DNA from: Winogradskyella ouciana
Lineage (GTDB): Bacteria > Bacteroidota > Bacteroidia > Flavobacteriales > Flavobacteriaceae
Direction: 5' to 3'
Assembly: GCF_009709615.1 (NCBI RefSeq)
Contig: NZ_WJYA01000006.1
Location: 310,001 to 374,000, forward strand
DNA length: 64,000 nt
Position numbers and translations under genes: made by a program. The stretch's first letter is position 1. The number at the start of each line of letters is the position of its first letter. Positions 28,701 through 36,541 of this stretch are shown in pieces. The notes beneath the pieces are model-generated. The model searched no databases and had not been told where the DNA came from. It saw only the letters and a program-made list of their open reading frames with translations.

Positions 28701-30028
28701 ATTTTTTAAAAGAAGATATTCAGCATGCACTAAAAACTTCTTTTTTCGAATTTTTAGTTAAGAGAATTGAAAATAAACAGTTTCCGGAAGAAAATAAAGA
28801 GCTTTTAAACTATCAACATAGAATGCATCCACACATTGGAGAATTTATCTCGGATTCTTTTTATGAAGGAAAGGTTAAAATGGGCGAACACACTTATGAA
28901 AACCGCTTACAACTACCAAGTCCTTTTGAGAAAGAAGTGGTATTTATTAATACATCTAGCGCTCAAAGACCATATGAGAGTTTTGATGGTTTTTCTGCTC
29001 AAAACGATTCTGAAGCCTATTGCATTAGTAACTTGGTTATACCTAAACTTCTTGAATCAGGCCTTACACCAGATAAATTTGCTGTAGTAGCACCATATAA
29101 ATCACAAGTAAAGCATATTAAAAAATCTCTTCAAGGACATAACAATTCTAACTTAATTGAAGTATCCACATTGGACTCTTTTCAAGGGATGGAGTTTGAT
29201 GTAATTGTTTTTAGTTTTACTAGAGCAGCATCACCAGATCAGAGGAACAAAAAAGTTGGCTTTTTAGATGACGCAAGAAGATTAAATGTTGCATTTTCAA
29301 GAGCAAAAAAGAAATTAATTCTAGTAGGTAATTCAGAGACGCTAACTGACCCTCGTAGCCACTACGACACGTTATTTAACTATACAGGCCTTTTCTCAAG
29401 ATTAGTGGATTTAAGTAATAATGATAGTATTGGCAATTTTGTCAATCTCACAGACTTCAAAGACTTAAAATCTAATTTTCAACTAGTTAAATCAAAATTA
29501 ATAATTGGAAGCTTGCACAATTGCAAGTATAAACTATCTTTTGAAAAGCCTAATTATATCGGACATATTTTTTATATAAAGCAAGGAGTGGAAGGCATGT
29601 TCAGAGATTCTGACAAAAATTTTGAATTTGATAGAGATACTGAATATTCTATGTACATATCATTTATAGATCATAAGAATGAACGCGTTTATCTTTCGAT
29701 GAATAAACCTCAAACATTAAAGAATAAAAGAAAACAAATTAAATCAAATGAAAGCAATCAATTTGAATCGAGTCTTAAAAAATTAAAATTTTTTAAATCC
29801 AAAAGAATAGGAGATGTTATAGTAGTTAATTACAAAATGGAAATAGATATTGGTTATTTGTTTGAAATTGAGAAAGGCTTTGATGGTTTGTTTTATAATC
29901 CGAAAAAGGATCACAATTATTTTGAAATAAATCACTGTTATAAAATGGAAATTTCAAAAATAGACCAATCAAAAGGTAGAATTAGTTTAATTATTCCAAA
30001 AGATAGAAAATGGGCTCGTTTAGTTTAG
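25757..30028 (+). CDS. UPF1-like SF1 helicase with N- and C-terminal S1-type RNA-binding domains
   Basis: A 1423-aa protein. The N-terminus has an S1/cold-shock-like fold (~1-62), a small helical segment resembling the IF2 N-terminal domain (~72-120), and two S1 repeats (~145-215 and ~228-290). The SF1B helicase core spans ~690-1230: Walker A GPPGTGKTT (723-731), motif II DEAG (928-931), motif III GDQLQLPP, motif IV YQHRMHP, motif V STLDSFQGMEFD and motif VI NVAFSRAKK. Two more S1-like repeats close the protein (~1235-1322 and ~1341-1420). UPF1-like helicases of COG1112 act on RNA or DNA. The many S1 domains point to RNA or transcript-bound targets. It is the first gene of the CARF operon, and its 3' end overlaps the next gene by 19 bp. 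Confidence 0.92.
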   Translation: MKGKIVKISSNLGFIEYGEGERVSYVFKDYKDFKIGDEINFELTSKSVAGTEQTFNRAINLKSTDIPKPNYIRLNKVLRELNISLDKAIKFYDRINVDIEKRPTTKISIENYRLLSNYINGIELDFDTKENTYKTESTLAIERGTIVETDIVEIIHPSLIIVDFFDNQKAILPLQNLSWNIFHSQKIFSTLTVGTRLKVVVLENEQNKDVIVSKKHLIDRPSEKNNWNKYKIGEKLNGTIEEVLVNKFVVSINSHLYGIINISNDQRSLYKIGDTLNLILNGRDELNQFLKLGIQEDVELDDEVEIVQEDYQTQDEDLKSSQAFKKSIYYTVANKEDRESVLRWFAEDAKLYSSAISLETTLFLNFGINTKAWDNDFKNALLPNIGTNKTEKDGLEFLSNQKYWVRTNTRVDNNEGEIIHDWVLFNEKIYVSGRVFVEEQDYNFVIFSLSLERTKKWHSLDKTNNLNAGTFLLNSKVRFLSTTSSRPLDSNQKNNFIKIQSKVLAFQTLNKLKKESGAILREEGLSISIFNNFLEYQENNERKGQEKDRIPVNSYKVIPNTITETAIEIELDLDDLFGGDGDENQMITIRTEEKSHRENRDTEFVVFCDALVEANNEKAKLHLKNLNKPLDILDDGFFIEPKVSLRQYQVQREVIKDFFDKKLKLDHIESLLVRPEKIKPPEEITLAYNNKLLEETEKKQPNNNQVRAVKKAVGNNNVFLIQGPPGTGKTTVIAEVVEQLISKGEKILVASQTHIAVDNVLEKVARNKSLTCVRLGNAQRIKEDLRQYQIDNLIEAYSEDFEKLITTNINQLDYILSHEEDVDFSTLRPAIKSIIIERSADYRDDFKEVLQNKNYEFLEMLSKTSFSNVNKLKDLLIEWKNNLSHEKEILIKPLLYKSIDVAFATCIGVRTDRELNEYNLKFDTVIIDEAGKANISETLAAISMAKKVILVGDQLQLPPYIDGSLLDEKEATSFPKSKYGKNFLKEDIQHALKTSFFEFLVKRIENKQFPEENKELLNYQHRMHPHIGEFISDSFYEGKVKMGEHTYENRLQLPSPFEKEVVFINTSSAQRPYESFDGFSAQNDSEAYCISNLVIPKLLESGLTPDKFAVVAPYKSQVKHIKKSLQGHNNSNLIEVSTLDSFQGMEFDVIVFSFTRAASPDQRNKKVGFLDDARRLNVAFSRAKKKLILVGNSETLTDPRSHYDTLFNYTGLFSRLVDLSNNDSIGNFVNLTDFKDLKSNFQLVKSKLIIGSLHNCKYKLSFEKPNYIGHIFYIKQGVEGMFRDSDKNFEFDRDTEYSMYISFIDHKNERVYLSMNKPQTLKNKRKQIKSNESNQFESSLKKLKFFKSKRIGDVIVVNYKMEIDIGYLFEIEKGFDGLFYNPKKDHNYFEINHCYKMEISKIDQSKGRISLIIPKDRKWARLV

Positions 30029-31341
30029 ACATAGAAAGATATTATCAGTCTAAAAAAGAAGAAGGAATTGAATTAAAATCAATTGCTTACATACAATATC
30101 CAATCTATTGTATTCATGCAACCATACTGGATAGTACACCAGATCCATTAGAAAAATTAGATAAAGCTATTATTAATTGTATTCTTTTAAATAATGAAAT
30201 GTCTAGTCTTGATATAGCCCAATTTTTAAGTGTTCAAAAAAGAGGTGTTGAATTGAGGATTGAGCAAATGAAATCTGAAAGGTTAATTGAAGGTGAGAAT
30301 AGTTTAAATGTTACAGAGCTTGGAAGAGATATATTAATTTTTTCCAAAGAAAAGCGATTGCAAAAACGTCAACATAATTTTTATTTGGATGGGATTGACT
30401 TTAAGCCATTAAGTAGTGAGTTATACTCTGCAAAATATCTTAAATCATTTTTTAATGAAAATGAGTTTACATATTATACAAATTCTAGAGGGGATACAAA
30501 ATCTTATAAACCTTTCAAACCAAATATTGTTCATGAACCATTGATTAAAGAAAAAATTTTTGAAAATATATTTAATATTCCTGAAAATAAAAGAGAAACA
30601 TGGGCAATACCATTAGGACTTGAAGAAATTGAAACGATTGATTTTACCAAAATGTCAATACCTGTTTTGGTGGGGTTGTTAAAGAAAGGAGATAAGTTAT
30701 TTAGAGAGCTTTTAGACCCGTTAGCTGTTACTGGAGATTCTTCTAGAATAAGTACAATTGAATCCAAAATCTATGATAAAATCCAGAAATTAGAATTGAG
30801 AATTAACACTTGGAAATATAATGAAAATGAAAAGTTCGCATTTGCCTCAAATTGGATTGAAATTGATAAAGAAAAAGAAGGTGAGAGGTTACAATTTGTT
30901 ACAAATGAAGATTTAAAAAAAGCTTTAAAAGAAATTTATTTTATTGAATCTCTATCAGATGTTAATATTATTAATACAGATTTTGAAATAGGATTAAATG
31001 TTACAGAGGAGCTGATTTATAATATAAAATCTAATAGGAGAGAATTTCTTGGGAATTTATTAAGAACAAGAGATGCATTTATTGATTTTTCAACTAGTCA
31101 AGGTATTTGGGTTGTTTTTATAAAATTTAAAACTGAATGTAAATTTGTTAAAGCTTTAATGGAAATATTTCATGTTTTAAAAGTATCAAAAGCTAAAGGC
31201 TTGAAAGAGGATGATGTTATTCAGAAACTATTGGAATATGACAACTATCGTAAAGCACTTGTATTATTAGAAGAGTTTGAACTACTAGAAAAAATCGATA
31301 TTAATCAACACATGCACATAGAAGAATTGGTCAATGAATAA
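30010..31341 (+). CDS. Winged-helix protein of unknown function, CARF operon
   Basis: 443 aa. Its start lies within the helicase gene (19-bp overlap). Residues ~45-110 have the pattern of a winged helix (KLDKAIINCILLNNEMSSLD ... KSERLIEGENSLNVTELGRDIL). The rest is unfamiliar: a region around 190-240 (TWAIPLGLEEIETIDFTKM) and a C-terminal helical repeat. No nuclease, cyclase or ATPase motif is visible. The position between helicase and nuclease suggests an adaptor or sensor for the complex. Its stop overlaps the PLD gene by 8 bp. Confidence 0.75.
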   Translation: MGSFSLDIERYYQSKKEEGIELKSIAYIQYPIYCIHATILDSTPDPLEKLDKAIINCILLNNEMSSLDIAQFLSVQKRGVELRIEQMKSERLIEGENSLNVTELGRDILIFSKEKRLQKRQHNFYLDGIDFKPLSSELYSAKYLKSFFNENEFTYYTNSRGDTKSYKPFKPNIVHEPLIKEKIFENIFNIPENKRETWAIPLGLEEIETIDFTKMSIPVLVGLLKKGDKLFRELLDPLAVTGDSSRISTIESKIYDKIQKLELRINTWKYNENEKFAFASNWIEIDKEKEGERLQFVTNEDLKKALKEIYFIESLSDVNIINTDFEIGLNVTEELIYNIKSNRREFLGNLLRTRDAFIDFSTSQGIWVVFIKFKTECKFVKALMEIFHVLKVSKAKGLKEDDVIQKLLEYDNYRKALVLLEEFELLEKIDINQHMHIEELVNE

Positions 31342-32773
31342 TATAAATACGATAAATGATAAAGGGCACTTCAAAGGAGGTTATTTTGTTCTCAATGAAA
31401 ACAGAAATAATAACCCTTGGTTAGAGCGAGATGATTTTTTTATCACCTTGCCTAATCAAAATTCAATAAAAAGGCAAGTCATTGAGTTAATAAGAAATTC
31501 AAAGTCTTCTATAAAACTATGTTCATTTATCATTACTGATAATGAGATTTATACAGAACTAGAAAATGTTTTAAAAAAAACTAATGTCGCTGTTTTTATT
31601 TTAACTCAATTAGATGAATCAAAGTTTTCTACATCATTACTATCAGAAGAGGAAATGATAGAAAATTTCAATCAAGTACATCTTGATATAGTTAAAAAAT
31701 TGTACTCAAATGGTGCTCATGTAAGAGCTACAAGAACAGCTCATGCCAAGTTTTTGATTTCAGATAGGGAAAAAGGGTTGCTAACAAGTGCCAACATGAC
31801 TACAACTTCCTTAACTAATAATCCAGAAACGGGTATTTTCATTGAGAATACAAGTGCTTTAAGTCATTTAGACAACCTTTTTGATGAAATTTTTCAAAAT
31901 GGTACTGAATATACAAGATTCATCACAGCTAATTCTAACAAACAATTTATTGTTTCCCGTAATCAAAATATTTCAGAAAAGGCAAAAGCATTAAAATCCG
32001 AAACAAAATTAAAATTTACCTTCGAAGACCATCAACAATCTTTATATGAGGAAATAGTCAAAATTATAGAAAATAGTTCTGGGGATGTTTATTTATCTAC
32101 CTATAGTATTGTTGGACTCAATGTATTACCAGAATTCATAAATGCCCTTAAATCGGTAATAAAAAAGGGAAATGTAGTTTATATTTTTTCGAGGGGTATG
32201 AATTATAGGTCAGATCATATAGAAGGATGTACATTGTTAGCGAATTTAGGCTGTAAAATTTATGGAGATGTGTATAACCATTCCAAAGGGATTCTTACAC
32301 CAGAAAAGAGTATGATTTTTACAGCAAATATAGATGGTAAGCATGGCCTTAAAAATGGATTTGAAGTCGGTTTAGTTTTAGAGAAAAATCAAAAGGTAAA
32401 TATGCAGGCATTTATTGAATGGCAAATAGCTACAGCACCTTATGTTTTCAATATATCGCCTCTTAAAAGTAAGTACTTTGATTATTATGCATACCATTGT
32501 GAATTAAAAGAAATTAAGCCTAAACAAATACCAGAAGATATAACAATTAAGATACTCAAATCAAATAGTGGACTAATAAATTTACTTGATGAATCACCTT
32601 CTTATTATAAGATAAAAAACAATAAAATTTCTCAAATTCAGGTTGGTAAATATTCTTATGTAGCTGATTTCGAAGATGATATATTAACTATTGGTAGTCA
32701 ACTTAATAAGATGGAATATAATCTAGAATCATATCTTCTTAAATATCGAAGTGCTAAAATAATATTAGAATAA
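31334..32773 (+). CDS. Phospholipase D-family nuclease with two HKD motifs
   Basis: A 479-aa protein. The first active half-site is H137-A-K139 with LTSANMT downstream; the second is H316-S-K318 with MIFTANIDG downstream. Together they form a monomeric PLD active site (DNA or RNA phosphodiesterase). The Asp of the canonical HxKx4D is kept in the first motif (KFLISD) but not in the second, a common variation. The extra C-terminal ~110 residues are unassigned. It overlaps the winged-helix gene by 8 bp and ends 1 bp before the CARF gene, so it is likely an effector nuclease of this system. Confidence 0.9.
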   Translation: MNNINTINDKGHFKGGYFVLNENRNNNPWLERDDFFITLPNQNSIKRQVIELIRNSKSSIKLCSFIITDNEIYTELENVLKKTNVAVFILTQLDESKFSTSLLSEEEMIENFNQVHLDIVKKLYSNGAHVRATRTAHAKFLISDREKGLLTSANMTTTSLTNNPETGIFIENTSALSHLDNLFDEIFQNGTEYTRFITANSNKQFIVSRNQNISEKAKALKSETKLKFTFEDHQQSLYEEIVKIIENSSGDVYLSTYSIVGLNVLPEFINALKSVIKKGNVVYIFSRGMNYRSDHIEGCTLLANLGCKIYGDVYNHSKGILTPEKSMIFTANIDGKHGLKNGFEVGLVLEKNQKVNMQAFIEWQIATAPYVFNISPLKSKYFDYYAYHCELKEIKPKQIPEDITIKILKSNSGLINLLDESPSYYKIKNNKISQIQVGKYSYVADFEDDILTIGSQLNKMEYNLESYLLKYRSAKIILE

Positions 32774-32774
32774 A

Positions 32775-33356
32775 ATGGAATCTAATTTAAAATATACAGA
32801 TGAATGGTTAGCTTTAGCTAAACATGGAAACTTTCAATTAGCTGAAAAGCTTTATTTTGATAAATTATTTCCAGAAATAATTAAGAATTTCCAAAATAAA
32901 TATGAAGGTCTCTTCAATGAAGAAGAGGTTTTAATTTCTATGTTAGGATTCTCACCAGAACCTATAATTCTCTCTGCCAATACAATTAAACCAATTAAAC
33001 ATTATGTGATTACAACAGAACATAAGGAAGAGGTTATTAATCGTGTTGAAGAGTTTGTAGAAAATGAATTTAATTTGATTACTATTTCGGATACAAGTTT
33101 TAATACGATATACAAATCCTTGAAAGAAATATTATATGAAATTGAATCACAAAAAATTACAATTGATATTACAGGTGGTAAAAAGTCAATGGTGGCAGCT
33201 GCATCTATTTTTGGTAAAGATTATAGATGTAAAATTACATATGTAGATTTTGAGGGTTATATAAAGGAATTAAGAAAACCATTGCCTGGGACTGAAGTTT
33301 TAAATATTGTTTATAATCCAGATATTAACCAACCAGAATTATTTTTAAAAGAATGA
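32775..33356 (+). CDS. Stand-alone CARF-domain protein
   Basis: A 193-aa protein. A helical N-terminus (1-48) is followed by a Rossmann-like CARF domain: the first loop at 54-73 (ISMLGFSPEPIILSANTIKP) and the second signature DITGGKKSMVAAA (131-143), where the conserved Thr-Gly-Gly-Lys contacts the ligand in CARF proteins. No effector domain (HEPN, PD-(D/E)XK, wHTH) is attached, so it is a sensor, a ring nuclease or a partner of the next protein. Its start is one base after the PLD stop; its end overlaps the next gene by 4 bp. A cyclic oligoadenylate ligand is inferred from the family. Confidence 0.82.
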   Translation: MESNLKYTDEWLALAKHGNFQLAEKLYFDKLFPEIIKNFQNKYEGLFNEEEVLISMLGFSPEPIILSANTIKPIKHYVITTEHKEEVINRVEEFVENEFNLITISDTSFNTIYKSLKEILYEIESQKITIDITGGKKSMVAAASIFGKDYRCKITYVDFEGYIKELRKPLPGTEVLNIVYNPDINQPELFLKE

Positions 33357-34450
33357 CACATCAAATAACGCTTTTAGGTGGTCAGATTTTACCTGTATAT
33401 ATAGGCGTATTGGAAAGAAATCCAGATACAGTCCATATTCTATATACAAAGGAATCGGTAAGATTAAAAAACAGGCTAGAAAAAAACCTTTCCAGCTATA
33501 AATCTATTAGCTATCAAGTAGATCCGTATAATTATAAATCAATTGAGGAGACTGTAACAAATATTATTTGCGACAATGAAGGTGCAACATTTGAGCTAAA
33601 TTTAACAAGTGGTACAAAGCTTATGGCTTTAGCAAGTCAAGAGGTCTTTAAAACTTTGGAATGTTTTAGTTTTTATATTGATCAAAACCAAAACTTGATA
33701 GATATATCTAATGGTACACAAACGAAACTACAAAAGAATATATCAACAAAAAATTTCCTTTTACTTTCAAATCACAATACATTTTCATCCACATCTTTAA
33801 AAGATTTCTCAAATGAAGATTTAAAGTTAGCAAATCTAATATTAGAGTTAAGGAAAAGTAAGTCTGGTATTTCAGAATTATTTAAGCTATTGAGAGCACT
33901 AGATGTTAAAAGTGAGCGCAAAAGCTTTACTTATAAAAACAAAAAGTTTAGTATTGATTGGAACGGTTTACATTTAAATGTTTCTGCACCTAAATTCAAT
34001 ATAGTATCTAAAGGTGCAAATGCCTTTAAAATATTATCATCAGGTCTTTGGTGGGAGTTAATTGTGGCTTCTGCTATATCTTCATGGAAATCTGCAAGAG
34101 AAGTTCACATGAGTTTAGCAATTAAATCGAATTCTGATAGCAAGTTAGATAAGAATGAAATAGACATATTAATTAATACGGGGCAAAAAATCTTATTTAT
34201 AGAATGTAAATCTGGTATGGTCACCCAATCTGACATCAATAAAATGAGAGCAATTGGTAAATTTTATGGAGGTATAAGCTCTAAATCAATACTTGTATCA
34301 TATTACAAACCTCAAGCTCATTTAATTGAAAAATGCCAAGATTTTGGAATTGAAATTTTTTATTTGGAAGAATTCAATAAGAATCATATTAAACTAAATT
34401 CAATTTCGAAAAAGTTAGATTACATGTTGTCAAAACTAGAACTTAATTAA
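33353..34450 (+). CDS. Card1/Can2-like nuclease (CARF plus PD-(D/E)XK, DUF1887-type)
   Basis: A 365-aa protein. The CARF domain (1-~135) has LLGGQILP near the start and the ligand signature ELNLTSGTKLMALA (81-94). A linker/winged-helix region (~140-215) precedes the PD-(D/E)XK nuclease (~220-355) with E235 (GLWWELIV), D271 (NEIDIL) and E284-C-K286 (FIECKSG). This is the Card1/Can2 architecture, in which cyclic tetra-adenylate binding switches on metal-dependent cleavage of single-stranded DNA and/or RNA. All catalytic residues are present. Unlike known Card1 loci, no type III CRISPR genes are nearby; the partners here are the helicase and PLD nuclease of the same operon. Confidence 0.88.
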   Translation: MTHQITLLGGQILPVYIGVLERNPDTVHILYTKESVRLKNRLEKNLSSYKSISYQVDPYNYKSIEETVTNIICDNEGATFELNLTSGTKLMALASQEVFKTLECFSFYIDQNQNLIDISNGTQTKLQKNISTKNFLLLSNHNTFSSTSLKDFSNEDLKLANLILELRKSKSGISELFKLLRALDVKSERKSFTYKNKKFSIDWNGLHLNVSAPKFNIVSKGANAFKILSSGLWWELIVASAISSWKSAREVHMSLAIKSNSDSKLDKNEIDILINTGQKILFIECKSGMVTQSDINKMRAIGKFYGGISSKSILVSYYKPQAHLIEKCQDFGIEIFYLEEFNKNHIKLNSISKKLDYMLSKLELN

Positions 34451-34474
34451 TTGAAATTTATACTTTTTTAGAAT

Positions 34475-34909
34475 TCAAAATGTTTTCAAATAAACAAAGA
34501 TCCCTTCCTGCAAATCATAATAAGCATTTTCACCATGTATATTCGGTGGAATATTTTTGATTAAGTGATAACGACCACCTAGTTTTTCTATTAGTAAATC
34601 TATATCACCTTTAGTGGCAGGTTTATTTTTACGCGATGTGAAAATTGATTTTACACCATCAGCAGCGAGAGCACCGAGTGCTGCATTTCCGACACCTACT
34701 ACAGATATTTTATCTGGGTTAGGGACCTGAGGCACTTCGGTTTTTGTGGTTGGAGTAGGTAAGGTCTCATCCTTTTCCTTTTCTTTAGACTTTCGTAATC
34801 GATGTGAAGATGAACGACAGGAGTTGCTACAGAATTTTTGGACACGCCTACGCTTTGGTGTATACTCCTTAAAACAATACTCACAGGTGTAATATTTGGT
34901 TTCAATCAT
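34475..34909 (-). CDS. Small zinc-finger protein of unknown function
   Basis: 144 aa from the ATG at 34909. A longer frame begins at 34972, but a 13-bp perfect inverted repeat ends 2 bp upstream of the inner ATG, and the zinc finger starts right after it (YYTCEYCFKEY), so the inner start is preferred. The finger is C-x2-C ... C-x3-C followed by a basic stretch (SHRLRKSKEKEK), resembling FCS/MYM-type or transposase-associated fingers. A short hydrophobic Gly/Ala segment follows (VGVGNAALGALAADG). The function is unknown; DNA binding is likely. It converges on the CARF operon with a 24-bp gap. Confidence 0.65.
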   Translation of the reverse strand: MIETKYYTCEYCFKEYTPKRRRVQKFCSNSCRSSSHRLRKSKEKEKDETLPTPTTKTEVPQVPNPDKISVVGVGNAALGALAADGVKSIFTSRKNKPATKGDIDLLIEKLGGRYHLIKNIPPNIHGENAYYDLQEGIFVYLKTF

Positions 34910-34911
34910 TG

Positions 34912-34947
34912 ATTTAGCGTTAATTAAACGTTCGATTAACGCTAAAT
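34912..34947. promoter_or_regulatory. 13-bp perfect inverted repeat upstream of the zinc-finger gene
   Basis: The arms ATTTAGCGTTAAT (34912-34924) and ATTAACGCTAAAT (34935-34947) are separated by 10 bp. The repeat ends 2 bp before the ATG at 34909. There is no T tract, so it is more likely an operator (perhaps for the zinc-finger protein itself) or a 5' mRNA hairpin than a terminator. Confidence 0.6.
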
Positions 34948-35182
34948 TACAAAATGACCCTTCGCTTAGCAACGATGTATCAAGATAAAAGGCAAAATAT
35001 TTTTCCGTTAATGTTATAATTCTGTCCTCTAATTGCAGTAGGATCGAAGCTTCCCCTTCTAAAAAAAAGTTTGAAATGGCTCTCTTGAACTTACAACAGT
35101 ATTGAAATGTAACCGAAATTCTTCGTGAGATCCATTAGGAGTTCAGATCCTCAGTTCGCTAATAAATCCTAATTTTGTCCTT

Positions 35183-36472
35183 ATGCTATTTATATACATT
35201 AAAACTATACCATTTAGAAAAAAAGCAAGTTTACCCTATGAAATAATCGTGGGAAATGAGGAGATCCATACGTTGAAGTTCAAACCTCATTACACAGTTC
35301 CAAAAAAGATTTTCTCACAACAAAAATTGAATAGACTGGAAATTAATTCAGCACCGCCTTTTAGCGACGTAGCTGATGAATTAATTTATTTAATTCAAGA
35401 AAATGACTTGATCTTTTCAAATCCCACTCAGTTCAGGTTGTTAAAATCTTTGTTCAAAAGCATAGGATATAATTTTGAAGTAAAATGCAAGTATGTATGG
35501 TATAATGAAGCTCAGCAAAATAAGTTTTACAAAACACACCACATTGATTCTAATCAAATTAAGAATTTATATCCTGAAGAACTGATACATTTCTTCACAT
35601 CTATTGTCCTTCATAAAAATGAAGCAATTTCAAGTTTGAAAGCTCTGGAATCCCAAAATCAAGAATATGATTGGTCGTCATTCAAAACTCAACCTGGAGT
35701 TTATTTTTTTAAAAATGAAAATGATGAAGTAATCTACATAGGTAAGGCAAAATATATTAGAAAACGTTTACAAAGTCACTTTTCGAAGGCGTCAAAAAGT
35801 AACAGTGTAAACTATAGTGAAGTAAAGGAAATTGATGTAGAATATACAGGAAATGATGTTATTGCTCAGCTTGTTGAATCGTTTCAAATCAAAAAACACA
35901 ACCCAAAATACAATACACAACAAATTAATAATGCCGCACCATTTATTATTAATCGAACTAAAACGGCTAAAGGGATTAGCAAATTAAAAATTGTTAGAAA
36001 AGACCATATTGATAATATGCCTGAGAAATTTTTCAACAGGCAGTCGGTTAAGGATGAATTAGAACGTTTCTGTAACACATATAACTTGTGCAGAAAACAT
36101 TGTAGTTTGGAAACGGTGAAAGGTCCCTGTAGTAATTATACCGTAAACAAAGAGGCTTGTGTTTGCGCTAGTTTGGAATCAATAGAAGATTACAATCAAA
36201 GATTTGAGCGAGCGTTTGAAAAGTTTCAAGCTGAAAAACACAGAACTATACTAAAACTTAGAGGAAGGCATACTGGCGAGGATGCGTTTATTTATCTTGT
36301 CAATGGCATATATGAAGGTTACGGTTATATCGATAAAGACGATACAATTAATAATTTCAATGATATTTTAGGGAAATTAATCAGTCAGCCCAACAATTAT
36401 GATACTGCACGAATTATCAGAAGTTATTTAAATAATATTTCCAAGGAAGACAACCTAATCACCATCTATTAA
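35183..36472 (+). CDS. GIY-YIG endonuclease fused to a degenerate DnaQ-like exonuclease domain
   Basis: A 429-aa protein. The N-terminus (~1-130) aligns in pattern with DEDDh exonucleases (APPFSDVADELIYLI ... LLKSLFKSIGYNFE), but the acidic motif expected at the start is absent and the HN..FD motif reads NPTQFR, so it should be inactive. The GIY-YIG domain (~168-255) is intact: GVYFF, VIYIGKAKYIRKRLQ and Glu in VESFQIKKHNPKYN, like UvrC N-terminus/Cho. A cysteine-rich segment (CRKHCS ... CSNY ... CVCAS) follows. The parent architecture (exonuclease-GIY-YIG) is common in Bacteroidetes repair genes. Here it lies in the island between the zinc-finger gene and topoisomerase IB. Confidence 0.85.
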   Translation: MLFIYIKTIPFRKKASLPYEIIVGNEEIHTLKFKPHYTVPKKIFSQQKLNRLEINSAPPFSDVADELIYLIQENDLIFSNPTQFRLLKSLFKSIGYNFEVKCKYVWYNEAQQNKFYKTHHIDSNQIKNLYPEELIHFFTSIVLHKNEAISSLKALESQNQEYDWSSFKTQPGVYFFKNENDEVIYIGKAKYIRKRLQSHFSKASKSNSVNYSEVKEIDVEYTGNDVIAQLVESFQIKKHNPKYNTQQINNAAPFIINRTKTAKGISKLKIVRKDHIDNMPEKFFNRQSVKDELERFCNTYNLCRKHCSLETVKGPCSNYTVNKEACVCASLESIEDYNQRFERAFEKFQAEKHRTILKLRGRHTGEDAFIYLVNGIYEGYGYIDKDDTINNFNDILGKLISQPNNYDTARIIRSYLNNISKEDNLITIY

Positions 36473-36541
36473 ATGGCATCCACTTTTCATCGATTCTAGA
36501 AGAAAAGACTTAACTTAAGAATGATATATATACATATTGGT

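Noticed and set aside
25757..32773. Assignment of the helicase-PLD genes as a standard Mokosh or DISARM system
   Set aside because: No kinase domain or helicase-PLD fusion as in Mokosh, no DrmA/DrmB or DISARM methylase, and the S1 and CARF partners fit neither.
25757..34450. Type III CRISPR locus around the CARF genes
   Set aside because: No direct-repeat array, Cas10, Csm/Cmr or Cas6-like protein is encoded in the window.
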